Positions 26,859 to 36,358 of a stretch of 64,000 nucleotides of DNA are shown here, piece after piece (within the stretch, counting starts at the first letter, position 1; every line of letters begins with the position of its first letter). Below the pieces are notes generated by a model. It made no database searches, had not been told where the DNA came from, and saw only the letters and a program-made list of their open reading frames with translations. The stretch covers positions 1,674,001 to 1,738,000 of the forward strand of contig NZ_JUHH01000001.1 in NCBI RefSeq assembly GCF_000799735.1. The letters run 5' to 3'. Source of the DNA: Methylotenera sp. G11. GTDB taxonomy: Bacteria; Pseudomonadota; Gammaproteobacteria; Burkholderiales; Methylophilaceae. Both the position numbers and the translations under genes were made by a program.

Positions 26859-28877
26859 TTATCTAGGATTTTTCTGCTGGATCCGGTACGCAATTGCGTC
26901 CAGTTTTGCGTCGATCTCGGGATAGTAACTATCCGGCAGTATCAAGGCCGTGCCGGTTTCGGAACCAAGACGGAGTTTGCGTAACTCTTTGTCCATGACA
27001 TCCAGCTCAGGCATGGTTTCGGGTGCCGCAAGCTGCCTGAGCAGTTCGATCCGGATCAGCTGCCTGTTGCGCTGCATCAGTATGTAAGTACTTGCTTGCT
27101 TCAGGGTTTGCAGCGCTTTGGCAGCATGCCCTTCTTCCAGCTGCAAACGTGACAGCGTAATGATTGCATCAACGTGATAAGGGTTGGCCTGCAGGCTCTG
27201 GTTCAGCACCTGATGCGCCTTTGCATAGGCAAAACCGTCATCGAAAGCCGCATGGTGCCCGATCAGGACCCTGGCCTCGCGCACGCCTAGTTCCGCGTCG
27301 TTTGCGTTAAGCGCACGCACTGCATCGAACCGCTGCAATGTCTGCTCAAGCAATCTGCGGTAAAAATCCGTGCCCACCCTGCGTATCAATGCGTCATCGG
27401 CAAGCGCCCGTTCCGCAGTCTGCAATATGGTTTCCTGTGCAACCCTTTCCTGCGGCTGGATCATGGCGATGATCCCGGCGAGTTGATAAGCATTGAATTG
27501 CTGGGAAACCAGGTTCTCCGGCGATACATTATGCTGCCTGTTGATTGACCAGCCAACGATATGCGCGCCATACGGCAGCAGGATCAGCACCACGATGAAA
27601 CCGGCGCATAAATACTTGAGCGAAGGGCTGAGCATTTTGATGTGACTAACATGCAGCACTGCGGCTTTCTCCGTTAATTGCGCTGCACGCGCCAGGTAAA
27701 GGCCGGCGAGGATATTCATGAAGGCCAGGTAAAAAATGAAATTGACAAACGCATGCACGAATAGCGCCATCACACCCAAGAGTAAGGCGGCGCTTTCAAA
27801 GCCTGCCGTGGCCGCTGCCAGGCGCAGGCTGCGCTTGAGCTGCACCCACACGCCATACAGCAGGCATAGCTGCAGCAATAAGGCAGGCAGGCCGCCTTCA
27901 ATAGCCAGCTGCAGGTAATCATTATGGGCAAAGAAACCGGCCGTGCTATTTTCCAGCGGCACCCGGTATGCCGGATAATAATGGACAAAGGTACCCCAGC
28001 CACTGCCGATGACAGGATGCGCCAGCAGCATTTTCAGGCCTGACTGCCATAACAGCAGCCGTGCAGCGGCTGACGGGTCATGATCCAGGCGGAAGGTACG
28101 GTCTGCAATGCTCACGTTCAACAGCACGGTGCTGCACAGGTACGCTGCGATCGTCAGCAGCACAAGGAACAGGATGCGCTTTCTGGCCATGTCATTACGA
28201 TAAGCCGCCCACAGGAAAACCGGCAGCAGCAATAGCCAGGCAGCGATGCCGCCGCGCGAAGTGGTCGCAAACAGCGCGGTGCTGATGATCAGCAGGCCGG
28301 CAGCTGTCACCAGGCACTTGAACCGATAGCGGCGACTTTCAGCAGTGAGCAGCACAAATGCCGCAGGGAACCAGAGCAGGTTCATGAATGCCGCAAACAC
28401 ATTGCGGTCCTGGAACGGACCCTGGGCATAGCCATATCCGGTATGGTGCACCACCTGCCAGATGGCCCATAGCGCAAACCCAACACCCAGCAGGAACAGC
28501 AATGTCCGAAAATACCGCCACGTTTCGGCAAAAGCCGCTGTATTGGTGGCAAACAGGTACATGACAGGCAACCCGGCCAGCATCGGCAGCGTCATCAGTG
28601 CCGTTTCGGGTACTGCGCTGGCCCAGCCTGCAACGAACAGCCACAGCAGATAAACCAGCATCAACCTGGAAAGCCGATAGGCCTGACAGGCCTGCCGCGT
28701 GAACACAAGCTGACAGCCGGCGGCGCCGGCAACCAGCAGGAACATGGCCGTCACTGCGCTGCCGGCATACCAGAAACCCGATAGAGTGAGCTCTGCCAGA
28801 AATAACAGGTATATGAACTGGCGAACATTCATGGTGCTGAATACCATAGCATTGAATACCATAGCATTGAATACCAT
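26859..28877 (-). CDS. O-antigen ligase/PglL-like (Wzy_C) membrane protein
   Basis: A roughly 660-residue membrane protein with about ten to twelve helices in residues 15-430 and a soluble, helical C-terminal third. The Wzy_C region includes the periplasmic loop GSGWGTFVHYYPAYRVP near residue 294 and FFAHNDYLQLAIEGGLPALL near 322, which is the polymerase/ligase signature with the key His. Such proteins either ligate O-antigen or, as PglL, attach glycans to pilins. Its position beside a Flp locus makes pilin glycosylation attractive but unproven. The N-terminal 16 residues come from a 15-bp tandem repeat (VFNAM), and a start at the ATG at 28832 is equally possible. Confidence 0.68.
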   Translation of the reverse strand: MVFNAMVFNAMVFSTMNVRQFIYLLFLAELTLSGFWYAGSAVTAMFLLVAGAAGCQLVFTRQACQAYRLSRLMLVYLLWLFVAGWASAVPETALMTLPMLAGLPVMYLFATNTAAFAETWRYFRTLLFLLGVGFALWAIWQVVHHTGYGYAQGPFQDRNVFAAFMNLLWFPAAFVLLTAESRRYRFKCLVTAAGLLIISTALFATTSRGGIAAWLLLLPVFLWAAYRNDMARKRILFLVLLTIAAYLCSTVLLNVSIADRTFRLDHDPSAAARLLLWQSGLKMLLAHPVIGSGWGTFVHYYPAYRVPLENSTAGFFAHNDYLQLAIEGGLPALLLQLCLLYGVWVQLKRSLRLAAATAGFESAALLLGVMALFVHAFVNFIFYLAFMNILAGLYLARAAQLTEKAAVLHVSHIKMLSPSLKYLCAGFIVVLILLPYGAHIVGWSINRQHNVSPENLVSQQFNAYQLAGIIAMIQPQERVAQETILQTAERALADDALIRRVGTDFYRRLLEQTLQRFDAVRALNANDAELGVREARVLIGHHAAFDDGFAYAKAHQVLNQSLQANPYHVDAIITLSRLQLEEGHAAKALQTLKQASTYILMQRNRQLIRIELLRQLAAPETMPELDVMDKELRKLRLGSETGTALILPDSYYPEIDAKLDAIAYRIQQKNPR

Positions 28878-28890
28878 GGCATTGAATATC
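28834..28890. repeat. 15-bp tandem repeat at the start of the ligase-like gene
   Basis: Nearly four copies of GCATTGAATACCATA (28834-28848 degenerate, 28849-28863, 28864-28878 and a partial copy to 28890) lie across the 5' end of the ligase-like gene. Because the unit is 15 bp, copy-number change would keep the frame and only alter the number of VFNAM units. Each unit also offers an in-frame ATG, so the true start is ambiguous. Confidence 0.7.
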
Positions 28891-29075
28891 CGGGCAGTGA
28901 GATCACATGATCAAAATAAACATGCATAAAGCCTCATGCGGCAACCATTGTTTTACAGCATGCTACCACCGTTGCAGCGCTAGCTGAAATCATTCTTCCG
29001 GTCTGGCTTTTAAGGCATTAGTCATAGACAAAAAAAAACTTCTCTCTTAGACTTGATGACAGCGATTGCAACCTT

Positions 29076-30617
29076 ATGGTAATTCTGAAGGAATATCAGT
29101 TGATCAGCCAATATTCAGACCTGAGTTTCCAGACACTGTTTAACACCGTGTCTAACGCGATGCTGCTGGTTAACGATGCCGGGCAGGTTGTTCAGGCCAA
29201 CCCCTCGGCACAACTGCTGCTTGGCTACCCGCTGGAAACCATTATCGGCCTTGAAGTCGAATCACTGATACCGCAACGCTACCGCGAACACCACCGTCAT
29301 TACCGGCAGGCATTTAACGACAACCGGGAAGAACGCCCTATGGGTACCGGCAATACCCTGACCGTATTGACCCGGGATGGCAGGGAACTGAACGTACACA
29401 TAGGCCTGAGCCCGCTGCATGGCGAGATAAAAACTTACACCCTGGTCACCCTGCGTATTGTAGACAGGCGGCGTCAGGCCGAAGAGGACTTGAGAATCAG
29501 TGAGGAACGGCTGCGCTTCGCAAGGGAAGCCGCCAACCTGGGCGTTTTTGACCTGGATGCCAACTTTAACATCCTGTACTGGGATGACCGCATGCATGAA
29601 CTGTGGGGGCTGGATCCAGGCAGCCCGCTCAATAAGAAGCAGCTCCTTTCAGCGATACACCCGGAAGATATCGCGCTCAGGCAAGCCGCGCTCAAACATG
29701 CATCAGACCCCGATGGCAACGGAAGATACCATGCAGAATACCGCGTCACTAATTTCAGGGATGGCAGCGAACACTGGGTGGCCGCCGTTGGCAGGATGCA
29801 TTTTCACGATGGGTGCCCGATCCGCCTGGTAGGGGTGGCACGTGACATCACCGAGCAAAGGTCTCTTGAAAAAAAACTGCAGGAACAGCGTGATGAAGCC
29901 GAGCAGGTTTTTACACAACAGGTAGCCGCACAAACCGCCTCAGCCATTGCGCACGAACTCAATCAACCGCTAGCCGCAATTTCCGCCTACAGTGAAGTTG
30001 CCCTGCATGCACTGGAAAACAATTCCATTGATACCGAAAAATTGCAGCGCGCGCTTGAAGGCTGCGTGAAACAGGCGCAGCGTGCAGGCAACAGCCTGCA
30101 CGAGTTGCTGGCTTTCCTGCAAAAAGGTGATCTGGTCAAAGACCAGCTGAATATCAATGATGCAGTGAGAGAGGCGCTCAATATCGCAAAAAGCAGCGGC
30201 TTTGGAAATTTCCGCAGTACGCTGAACCTGGAAAAAAATATCCGGCCGGTACTGGGCAGCCGGACGCATGTCATCAAGATACTGGTCAATCTGCTGAGGA
30301 ACGCGGTAGAAGCGATGCAAAGCGCCGGCGTATCCACCGCGGCCATCATCATCAAGGTGCGAACCAATACGGAAACCAATATGGCGCATGTTTCCGTCCA
30401 GGACTATGGCCCCGGGGTGGCACCTGATGTTGCAAACCGCATGTTTGAGCCTTTTTTCACCACCAAAACCACCGGTATCGGCCTGGGCCTTGTGATCAGC
30501 CGCGCCCTGGCAGAAGCCAACGGCGGCCAGCTATGGGTTGAACCAAGCACCAAACCCGGCACTACGTTTCATTTCACGCTGCCTTTTGCACCGCCGGCCT
30601 TCGACGCTTCAATGTAA
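29076..30617 (+). CDS. PAS-domain sensor histidine kinase
   Basis: A 513-residue cytoplasmic histidine kinase. Two PAS regions come first: residues 17-130 (with PSAQLLLGYPLETIIGLEVE and SLIPQRYREHHRHYRQAF) and 145-260 (YWDDRMHELWGLDPGS, PAC-like end RDITEQRSLE). A coiled coil follows, then the dimerisation/phosphoacceptor helix with His293 in AIAHELNQPLAA. The catalytic domain has the N-box (NLLRNAVEAM), DYGPGV and GIGLGLVISRALAEANGG. There is no transmembrane segment. The AHELNQPL acceptor is like FixL/DctB-type kinases. No cognate response regulator lies next to it, so it is an orphan in this window; the start ATG lacks a clear ribosome binding site. Confidence 0.85.
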   Translation: MVILKEYQLISQYSDLSFQTLFNTVSNAMLLVNDAGQVVQANPSAQLLLGYPLETIIGLEVESLIPQRYREHHRHYRQAFNDNREERPMGTGNTLTVLTRDGRELNVHIGLSPLHGEIKTYTLVTLRIVDRRRQAEEDLRISEERLRFAREAANLGVFDLDANFNILYWDDRMHELWGLDPGSPLNKKQLLSAIHPEDIALRQAALKHASDPDGNGRYHAEYRVTNFRDGSEHWVAAVGRMHFHDGCPIRLVGVARDITEQRSLEKKLQEQRDEAEQVFTQQVAAQTASAIAHELNQPLAAISAYSEVALHALENNSIDTEKLQRALEGCVKQAQRAGNSLHELLAFLQKGDLVKDQLNINDAVREALNIAKSSGFGNFRSTLNLEKNIRPVLGSRTHVIKILVNLLRNAVEAMQSAGVSTAAIIIKVRTNTETNMAHVSVQDYGPGVAPDVANRMFEPFFTTKTTGIGLGLVISRALAEANGGQLWVEPSTKPGTTFHFTLPFAPPAFDASM

Positions 30618-30748
30618 TTTTTCAGGTTCAAGGCCAGGTTCGGGAGCCTGAGCCAAAATCCAGACTCGTTCAAACCCTGTCCCTGCCCCGTACTTTAATC
30701 CGCTGTTGATATTTCATATAGTGCGCAACAGGCGCTTAATTGATATTA

Positions 30749-30762
30749 TTGATGCTGATCAA
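30749..30762. promoter_or_regulatory. Perfect FNR/CRP-type half-site palindrome
   Basis: TTGATGCTGATCAA matches the FNR consensus TTGAT-N4-ATCAA exactly. It lies 15 bases before the rhodanese start codon at 30778. A second TTGAT lies 9 bases upstream. Sitting this close to the start it would overlap the transcription start region, so if real it is more likely to repress or to be shared with a downstream start than to activate classically. Confidence 0.45.
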
Positions 30763-30777
30763 CAAAGGCCTGTTCCA

Positions 30778-31116
30778 ATGAACACATATCAGCAGATTCA
30801 ACCGGATGATTTAATCGCCATGCTTTCATCCGGCCCGGTATTACTAGTCGATGTACGCAATGATGACGAAGTCGCGCGCGGCATCATCGAAGGTGCGATT
30901 CATATCCCCTTAGCCTTGCTTCCGCTCCAGTGTGATGCGCTGAACAAAACGGAACCCATCGTATTCTACTGTCATAGCGGCGTGCGCTCGGCGCATGCGG
31001 CGGCCTTTGCCATCAGCAAAGGTTATAAAGACGTATACAACCTGTCGGGCGGGGTTTTAAGCTGGGCAAGGGCAGGCTTCCCTTTTGTGCCGAACAGCAG
31101 CATGCCTAAGGCTTAA
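30778..31116 (+). CDS. Rhodanese-like sulfurtransferase
   Basis: A 112-residue single-domain rhodanese. The active-site loop is FYCHSGVRSAHA with catalytic Cys65, and VLLVDVRNDDEVARGIIEGAIHIPL is the conserved N-terminal block. It would transfer sulfane sulfur as a persulfide on Cys65. The ATG at 30778 has AAAGG upstream and gives the family length; the frame opens further upstream without support. The TusA-like gene follows 74 bases later, so the two may act together. Confidence 0.9.
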   Translation: MNTYQQIQPDDLIAMLSSGPVLLVDVRNDDEVARGIIEGAIHIPLALLPLQCDALNKTEPIVFYCHSGVRSAHAAAFAISKGYKDVYNLSGGVLSWARAGFPFVPNSSMPKA

Positions 31117-31190
31117 CGGGCTGGATATGCAAGGCCGTGAAACTCGGCCGGCTTATTAAACAAAACGGTAAATTACAGGAAAAAGAAATA

Positions 31191-31424
31191 ATGCAGTTTA
31201 ATAAAGAAGTAGATGCCAGCGGCCTGAATTGCCCGCTGCCGATTTTGCGCTGTAAAAAAGGCTTAAGCGACATGGCGCCGGAACAGGTGCTTAAAATAAT
31301 CGCGACCGACCCTGGTTCAGTAAAGGATTTCAAGGCATTCTGCGTACAGACCGGGCATGAACTTCTGCAGCTTGAAGAACATGATCAATCATTCACTTTT
31401 TATATCAAAAAACGGGTGGCTTGA
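31191..31424 (+). CDS. TusA-family sulfur carrier protein
   Basis: A 77-residue protein with the TusA/SirA signature ASGLNCPLPILRCKKGL, where Cys14 is the persulfide-carrying residue and CPLP the conserved motif. The remainder (VLKIIATDPGSVKDFKAFC) fits the two-layer fold. TusA proteins relay sulfur for tRNA thiolation, molybdenum cofactor synthesis or sulfur oxidation. Its place after a rhodanese gene suggests relay between them. The start with AGGA upstream gives the standard length. A terminator follows. Confidence 0.9.
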   Translation: MQFNKEVDASGLNCPLPILRCKKGLSDMAPEQVLKIIATDPGSVKDFKAFCVQTGHELLQLEEHDQSFTFYIKKRVA

Positions 31425-31505
31425 TTCACGCGCCAAAAACCTGCTCCCGGCAGATTCCGCAAACCTGGGCAAAAAACCCTGACTTAAAAAAACCTTACTT
31501 AAAAA

Positions 31506-31534
31506 AAAAGAGGTGCCCAAAGCACCTCTTTTTT
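31506..31534. terminator. Bidirectional rho-independent terminator between tusA-like gene and valS
   Basis: GAGGTGC (31510-31516) and GCACCTC (31522-31528) form a stem around CCAAA, flanked by an A-run on the left and a T-run on the right, so it can terminate in both directions. It separates the plus-strand rhodanese/TusA genes from the convergent valS gene. Confidence 0.9.
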
Positions 31535-31555
31535 CTGGCCGTTATTCAGGCGGTT

Positions 31556-34375
31556 CTATTTAAGTTTCGATAGCTGCACCTGGAGTTTTTCCAGGCTTGC
31601 CCCAAACTCGGCCACACGGCCTTTTTCCTGCTCCACCACCGCCGCTGGCGCGCGCGCTACAAAACTCTCATTGCCCAGTTTTGCATTGGCCTTGCTGATT
31701 TCGTTTTCCAAACGCGCAATCTCTTTGCCCAAACGCTCTTTTTCAGCCGCCACGTCAATTTCAACTTTGAGCATCAGTTTAAAGTCATCCACCAGCATCA
31801 CCGGCGCATCGGCTTCAGGCAAGTCAGCCACAATCGCGACATCTTCCAGCTTGGCCAGCGCTTTGAGATAAGGCGCGTATTTAGCCAGTTTTTCAGCATC
31901 ACCCGCCGCAATCAGCGGCACGCGTGCGGCCGGTGAAATACCCATTTCGCCGCGCAGGCTGCGGCATGCATCCACCGCCTGCTTGAGCAAGGCCACCCAG
32001 GCTTCATCCGCCTCATCAATCTTGTTCGGCTGCGCTTTGGGATAAGCTTCCAGCATAATGCTAGGCCCACTGCGGCCGCTCATCGGGCCTATGGTCTGCC
32101 AGATTTCTTCGGTAATGAATGGCATGATCGGGTGTGCCAGACGTAAAATGGTTTCCAGCACACGCAGCAAAGTGCGGCGCGTCGCGCGCTTTTCACCGTC
32201 GCTGCCATTCTGGATCTGCACTTTAGCCAGCTCCAGATACCAGTCGCAGTATTCATCCCACACAAATTCATAAATGGATTTGGCTGCCAGGTCAAAACGG
32301 TAATCCGCAAACGCACGTTCCACATCGGCTTCAGTGCGCTGCAGAATGCTCACTATCCAGCGGTCTGCCTGACTGAAACTTAAATACCCTTCCGGTTTGG
32401 TTTTGCAGTCTTCCAGCCCGTTGTCCTGGCCTTCTGTGTTCATCAGCACAAAGCGCGTGGCGTTCCACAGCTTGTTGCAGAAATTACGGTAACCGTCACA
32501 GCGCTGCAAATCAAACTTGATGTCACGCCCAGGTGACGCCAGTGCGGCAAAGGTAAAGCGCAAAGCATCGGTGCCATAAGCGGCGATACCTTCCGGAAAC
32601 TCCTTGCGCGTGCGTTTCTCGATCTGCTCAGCCTGTTTCGGATTCATCAAACCGGTGGTGCGTTTTTTGATTAAATCATTAAGGCCGATGCCGTCGATCA
32701 AATCAATCGGATCCAGCACATTACCCTTGGATTTACTCATCTTCTGGCCTTCGGCATCGCGGATCAGCCCATGCACGTACACATGCTTGAACGGGATTTT
32801 GCCGGTGATGTGCGTGGTCATCATCACCATACGCGCCACCCAGAAGAAAATGATGTCAAAACCGGTCACCAGCACGCTGGATGGCAGATACTGCTGCAAA
32901 GCCACATTGGCTGCGTCCTTTTCTGCATCGCCAGTCCAGTCCAGTGTTGAGAACGGCCACAGGGCAGATGAATACCAGGTATCCAGCACATCGTTGTCGC
33001 GTGTCAGGTTGCCGGTATAACCGTCTTTAGCCGCCAGCGCTTTGGCTTCTGTCTCATCTTTGGCTACATATACCTTACCATCGTCTGAATACCAGGCCGG
33101 AATCTGGTGCCCCCACCATAACTGGCGTGAAATACACCAGTCCTGAATATTATTCAGCCATTGGTTGTAAGTGTTGACCCAGTTCTCCGGGTAAAACTTG
33201 ATTTCGCCTGAAGCCACCACATCCAGCGCTTTTTGCGTGATGGATTTACCATCAGCAGCCGGTTTGCTCATCGCCACGAACCACTGGTCGGTAAGCATAG
33301 GCTCAATCACCACGCCGGTGCGGTCGCCGCGCGGCACTTTGAGTTTATGTTTATCCACCTTGACCAGATAGCCCTGCGCTTCAAGGTCAGCCACCACTTG
33401 CTTGCGTGCCGCAAAACGCTCCAGCCCCTGGTACTGCTTGGGCGCCGCTTCATTCACAAAACCTTGCAGGTTCAAAATACCTATCATCGGCAGCTTGTGG
33501 CGCTGGCCCACGGCATAGTCGTTAAAATCGTGCGCCGGGGTGACTTTCACCACACCGGTACCAAACTCTTTATCTACATAATCATCGGCAATAATCGGGA
33601 TTTCACGGTCGCACAAAGGCAGCTTCACGTTCTGGCCGATGAGATGTTTGTAACGCTCGTCTTCCGGGTGCACCATTACCGCCACGTCGCCGAGCATGGT
33701 TTCAGGACGGGTCGTCGCTACGGTTAAATTACCTGCGCCATTCGCCAAAGGATAATTGATGTGCCACATCGAGCCATCTTCTTCTTCCTGCACCACTTCC
33801 AGGTCTGAAACGGCCGTGCCCAGCTTCACATCCCAGTTCACCAGGCGCTTGCCGCGGTAGATCAGGCCTTCGTTATACAGGCGCACAAAAGTCTCGGTTA
33901 CGGTTTTGTTGAGGCCTTCATCCATGGTGAAGCGCTCGCGTGACCAGTCCGGTGACGTGCCTAAACGGCGCATCTGCTTAGTGATGGTACCGCCTGAATA
34001 TTCTTTCCACTCCCAGACTTTTTCCAGGAACTTCTCGCGACCCAGGTCATGGCGCGACACGCCTTGCGCATCCAGCTGGCGCTCGACTACGATCTGCGTG
34101 GCGATGCCGGCATGGTCGGTACCCGGCTGCCATAAGGTATTGTCGCCGCGCATGCGGTGATAACGCGTCAAGGCATCCATCAGGGTCTGGTTGAAACCAT
34201 GGCCCATGTGCAGGGTGCCGGTCACGTTAGGCGGCGGCAGCAGGATACAGAAGTTGTCTTGCTTGGATTGGTCTAAACCAGCGGCATAGTAGCCTTGGCC
34301 TTCCCAGAACTCGTACCATTTGCTTTCTATGGTTTTGGGATCGAAGGATTTAGCTAACTCTTTAATTTCGGACAT
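31556..34375 (-). CDS. valS: Valyl-tRNA synthetase
   Basis: A 939-residue class I aminoacyl-tRNA synthetase that charges tRNA-Val. The HIGH-type motif is [14 protein letters not shown] near residue 47, and the KMSKS motif is [18 protein letters not shown]-terminal coiled coil ([22 protein letters not shown]) of about 60 residues binds tRNA, as in typical ValRS. Connective editing regions and catalytic core are complete, and the length is normal. It is a single gene between its terminator and the photolyase-like gene. Confidence 0.97.
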   Translation of the reverse strand: MSEIKELAKSFDPKTIESKWYEFWEGQGYYAAGLDQSKQDNFCILLPPPNVTGTLHMGHGFNQTLMDALTRYHRMRGDNTLWQPGTDHAGIATQIVVERQLDAQGVSRHDLGREKFLEKVWEWKEYSGGTITKQMRRLGTSPDWSRERFTMDEGLNKTVTETFVRLYNEGLIYRGKRLVNWDVKLGTAVSDLEVVQEEEDGSMWHINYPLANGAGNLTVATTRPETMLGDVAVMVHPEDERYKHLIGQNVKLPLCDREIPIIADDYVDKEFGTGVVKVTPAHDFNDYAVGQRHKLPMIGILNLQGFVNEAAPKQYQGLERFAARKQVVADLEAQGYLVKVDKHKLKVPRGDRTGVVIEPMLTDQWFVAMSKPAADGKSITQKALDVVASGEIKFYPENWVNTYNQWLNNIQDWCISRQLWWGHQIPAWYSDDGKVYVAKDETEAKALAAKDGYTGNLTRDNDVLDTWYSSALWPFSTLDWTGDAEKDAANVALQQYLPSSVLVTGFDIIFFWVARMVMMTTHITGKIPFKHVYVHGLIRDAEGQKMSKSKGNVLDPIDLIDGIGLNDLIKKRTTGLMNPKQAEQIEKRTRKEFPEGIAAYGTDALRFTFAALASPGRDIKFDLQRCDGYRNFCNKLWNATRFVLMNTEGQDNGLEDCKTKPEGYLSFSQADRWIVSILQRTEADVERAFADYRFDLAAKSIYEFVWDEYCDWYLELAKVQIQNGSDGEKRATRRTLLRVLETILRLAHPIMPFITEEIWQTIGPMSGRSGPSIMLEAYPKAQPNKIDEADEAWVALLKQAVDACRSLRGEMGISPAARVPLIAAGDAEKLAKYAPYLKALAKLEDVAIVADLPEADAPVMLVDDFKLMLKVEIDVAAEKERLGKEIARLENEISKANAKLGNESFVARAPAAVVEQEKGRVAEFGASLEKLQVQLSKLK

Positions 34376-34507
34376 TTTTTGAGAGGGATATTCAGTTGTA
34401 ATTGGCCGTTATTTTAACACAGGCCACAGGCAGTTCGTCATTGCGCTGTTTGAGCAGCACATTTACGGTGGGATGAAAACTTGCGGCGCGCTGGTGCCAC
34501 TGCCTGC

Positions 34508-35728
34508 TCAAGTGCCCAGCAATAATGGCGCGGCTTTATCCCAATAACGGGAAAAACGCTGCAGGCGCTTATCGCTCATTTCCGCATCCACCAATTTATC
34601 CACCGGCTGCCATTTGGTCAAGAACGGTGTCAGCGCCTGTTTAACCCTGGCATTGGGCGTGGCCTGCGTAATCAGTTCCCCCACGTTTCTTTGCAGCAGC
34701 ACGTCATAGGTATCGCCGACCCATACTTCCACATGCATCATCTCGCTCAGGCAGTCCATCACAAACTGCAGCCGATTAAGCGGCCAGTCGCCATGCAGCT
34801 GCGGATCGAATACAAAAATCTTGGGGAACGGCTGGTTCAGCACGCTATTGTTTGGCGACAGCATTTCATCATGCACATAAACCGCTACCGCTTTATGCAT
34901 GGAAGCCGCATTCATCGGCAATGGTTTCAATGGATACCGCTTTGCATCAGCGCTTGCGGGCTGGGTGAATAGCCGTGCCTGCAATGTTTCATAGCTGGCA
35001 TCAAACGGGCAAACGGCCGTACAGTCGGCACAATAGTTCTCGCCGGTATAGCGTGCCAGATTCTCTTTGTTAAAGTAATAAGGTTTGGAACTGAATGTAG
35101 ACGCGACCCATTGCCACGATAAATGATTGCTGGCGATGTCACCATCCAGCAAATGTGCTTCGAACCAGTCGGCGGCTTCACGCCAGTCGATTTTAAGATG
35201 ATGGACGATATAACTGGCCAACCACATGCGCGCATGATTGTGGACATAACCGGTGCCCAGCAAATCACCGATAAAAGCATCCATGCACGGCAAACCGGTT
35301 TCACCCTGCCTGACGGCGTCTGTTAACCGGGCGTACCCAAGCGCAACTTTAGGCGGCTCCATCTCGCTGTAAATTGCATTACCGCGTGTAAACCATACCT
35401 GACGCCAGTAATCGCGCCAGGCAAGCTGCATCAGGAGGTTTTCCGCAGTCAGCCCGAATTTTCCTTTGATTGCCGCAAAGGTCTCGTTCAAAGTCAGGCA
35501 ACCGTACCTGAGGTAAGGGGATAGATGCGTGACCGAGCCATTCAGGAAATTACGGTTGCGCCCATAGGCAACCGCATCAACGTTATTCAGCTTAGCCAGC
35601 GCATTTGAACGCCCGCCCGCCCATTCGCCTTTAAGATCGTCACCCCTGGCATCCGGGAATATACGCTTGACGTAATGCAGACGCTCCATGCGATCGCTGG
35701 GGATAGTGAGCTTCAGTGCAGGCTTCAT
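34508..35728 (-). CDS. Photolyase/cryptochrome-like FAD protein with apparently swapped domain order
   Basis: A 406-residue protein. Residues 60-235 are a photolyase-type FAD-binding domain: SVTHLSPYLRYGCL, QLAWRDYWRQ, then GYVHNHARMWLASYIVHHLKIDW and SNHLSWQWVAS. The usual N-terminal alpha/beta antenna domain is missing in front. Instead, residues about 280-400 read like that domain: VYVHDEM, KIFVFDPQL, RLQFVMDCLSEM and VEVWVGDTYDVLL. This suggests a circular permutation, which is inference. Residues 233-240 hold a CADCTAVC cluster followed by PFDASYETLQ. Start at 35728 has AGGAG 8 bases upstream; an in-frame ATG at 35776 would add 16 residues. Confidence 0.75.
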   Translation of the reverse strand: MKPALKLTIPSDRMERLHYVKRIFPDARGDDLKGEWAGGRSNALAKLNNVDAVAYGRNRNFLNGSVTHLSPYLRYGCLTLNETFAAIKGKFGLTAENLLMQLAWRDYWRQVWFTRGNAIYSEMEPPKVALGYARLTDAVRQGETGLPCMDAFIGDLLGTGYVHNHARMWLASYIVHHLKIDWREAADWFEAHLLDGDIASNHLSWQWVASTFSSKPYYFNKENLARYTGENYCADCTAVCPFDASYETLQARLFTQPASADAKRYPLKPLPMNAASMHKAVAVYVHDEMLSPNNSVLNQPFPKIFVFDPQLHGDWPLNRLQFVMDCLSEMMHVEVWVGDTYDVLLQRNVGELITQATPNARVKQALTPFLTKWQPVDKLVDAEMSDKRLQRFSRYWDKAAPLLLGT

Positions 35729-35888
35729 GAGTTTTTCTCCTACGTGCTTAATCGCTAGTTTACTATTTTTTATCACCTGAACGGGTAGTGTTTGTTATTC
35801 ATTTTCTAATATGCGTACCAAAATATAACATGCAATAATGCCTTGTTATGTATAGAATCAACATCGAAATCTTCTGAAAAGGAACGGC

Positions 35889-36344
35889 ATGATAGAAGCA
35901 ATGTGGGCCTGGGCAGTATTGGGCATAGTACTGCTGGCAGTCGAAATTATGATCACCGGCACTATATATACATTATGGTTCAGCATCTCTGCGCTATGCG
36001 TTGCGATCATGCTGTGGCTGTTCCCCGGCACGTCTTACGCTGTCCAGTTCACGGTTTTTGCGGCATTATCCTTAGGGTCACTGGCCATCTGGCGCCGTCA
36101 TTACAAGAAAACCGACACCAGCTACCGTGTTGGCCAGGCACAGGGTGAAGAAATAGGCCGCGTCGGCACTGTCATTATCGCAACCAGCCCTACTCATAAT
36201 GGAACGATACGTTTTGCACAAGGCTTGATGGGTAGCCGCGAATGGATTGCACTATCAGACGAGCCAATTGAAGTAGGCGTCGATGCGACAGTAGTGGCAG
36301 TTGAAGGTAATACGCTAAGAATTGCAAAAATAATTAATAATTGA
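35889..36344 (+). CDS. NfeD-family membrane protein
   Basis: A 151-residue protein with two or three membrane segments in residues 5-70 and a C-terminal OB-fold domain (GRVGTVIIATSP through GVDATVVAVEGNTLRIAKI), the NfeD short form. NfeD proteins work with stomatin/SPFH partners, and the next gene, only 14 bases away, encodes one. The pair is thought to organise membrane microdomains or membrane protein quality control. The start has AAGGA upstream. Confidence 0.9.
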   Translation: MIEAMWAWAVLGIVLLAVEIMITGTIYTLWFSISALCVAIMLWLFPGTSYAVQFTVFAALSLGSLAIWRRHYKKTDTSYRVGQAQGEEIGRVGTVIIATSPTHNGTIRFAQGLMGSREWIALSDEPIEVGVDATVVAVEGNTLRIAKIINN

Positions 36345-36358
36345 ATTAAGGAAATAAA

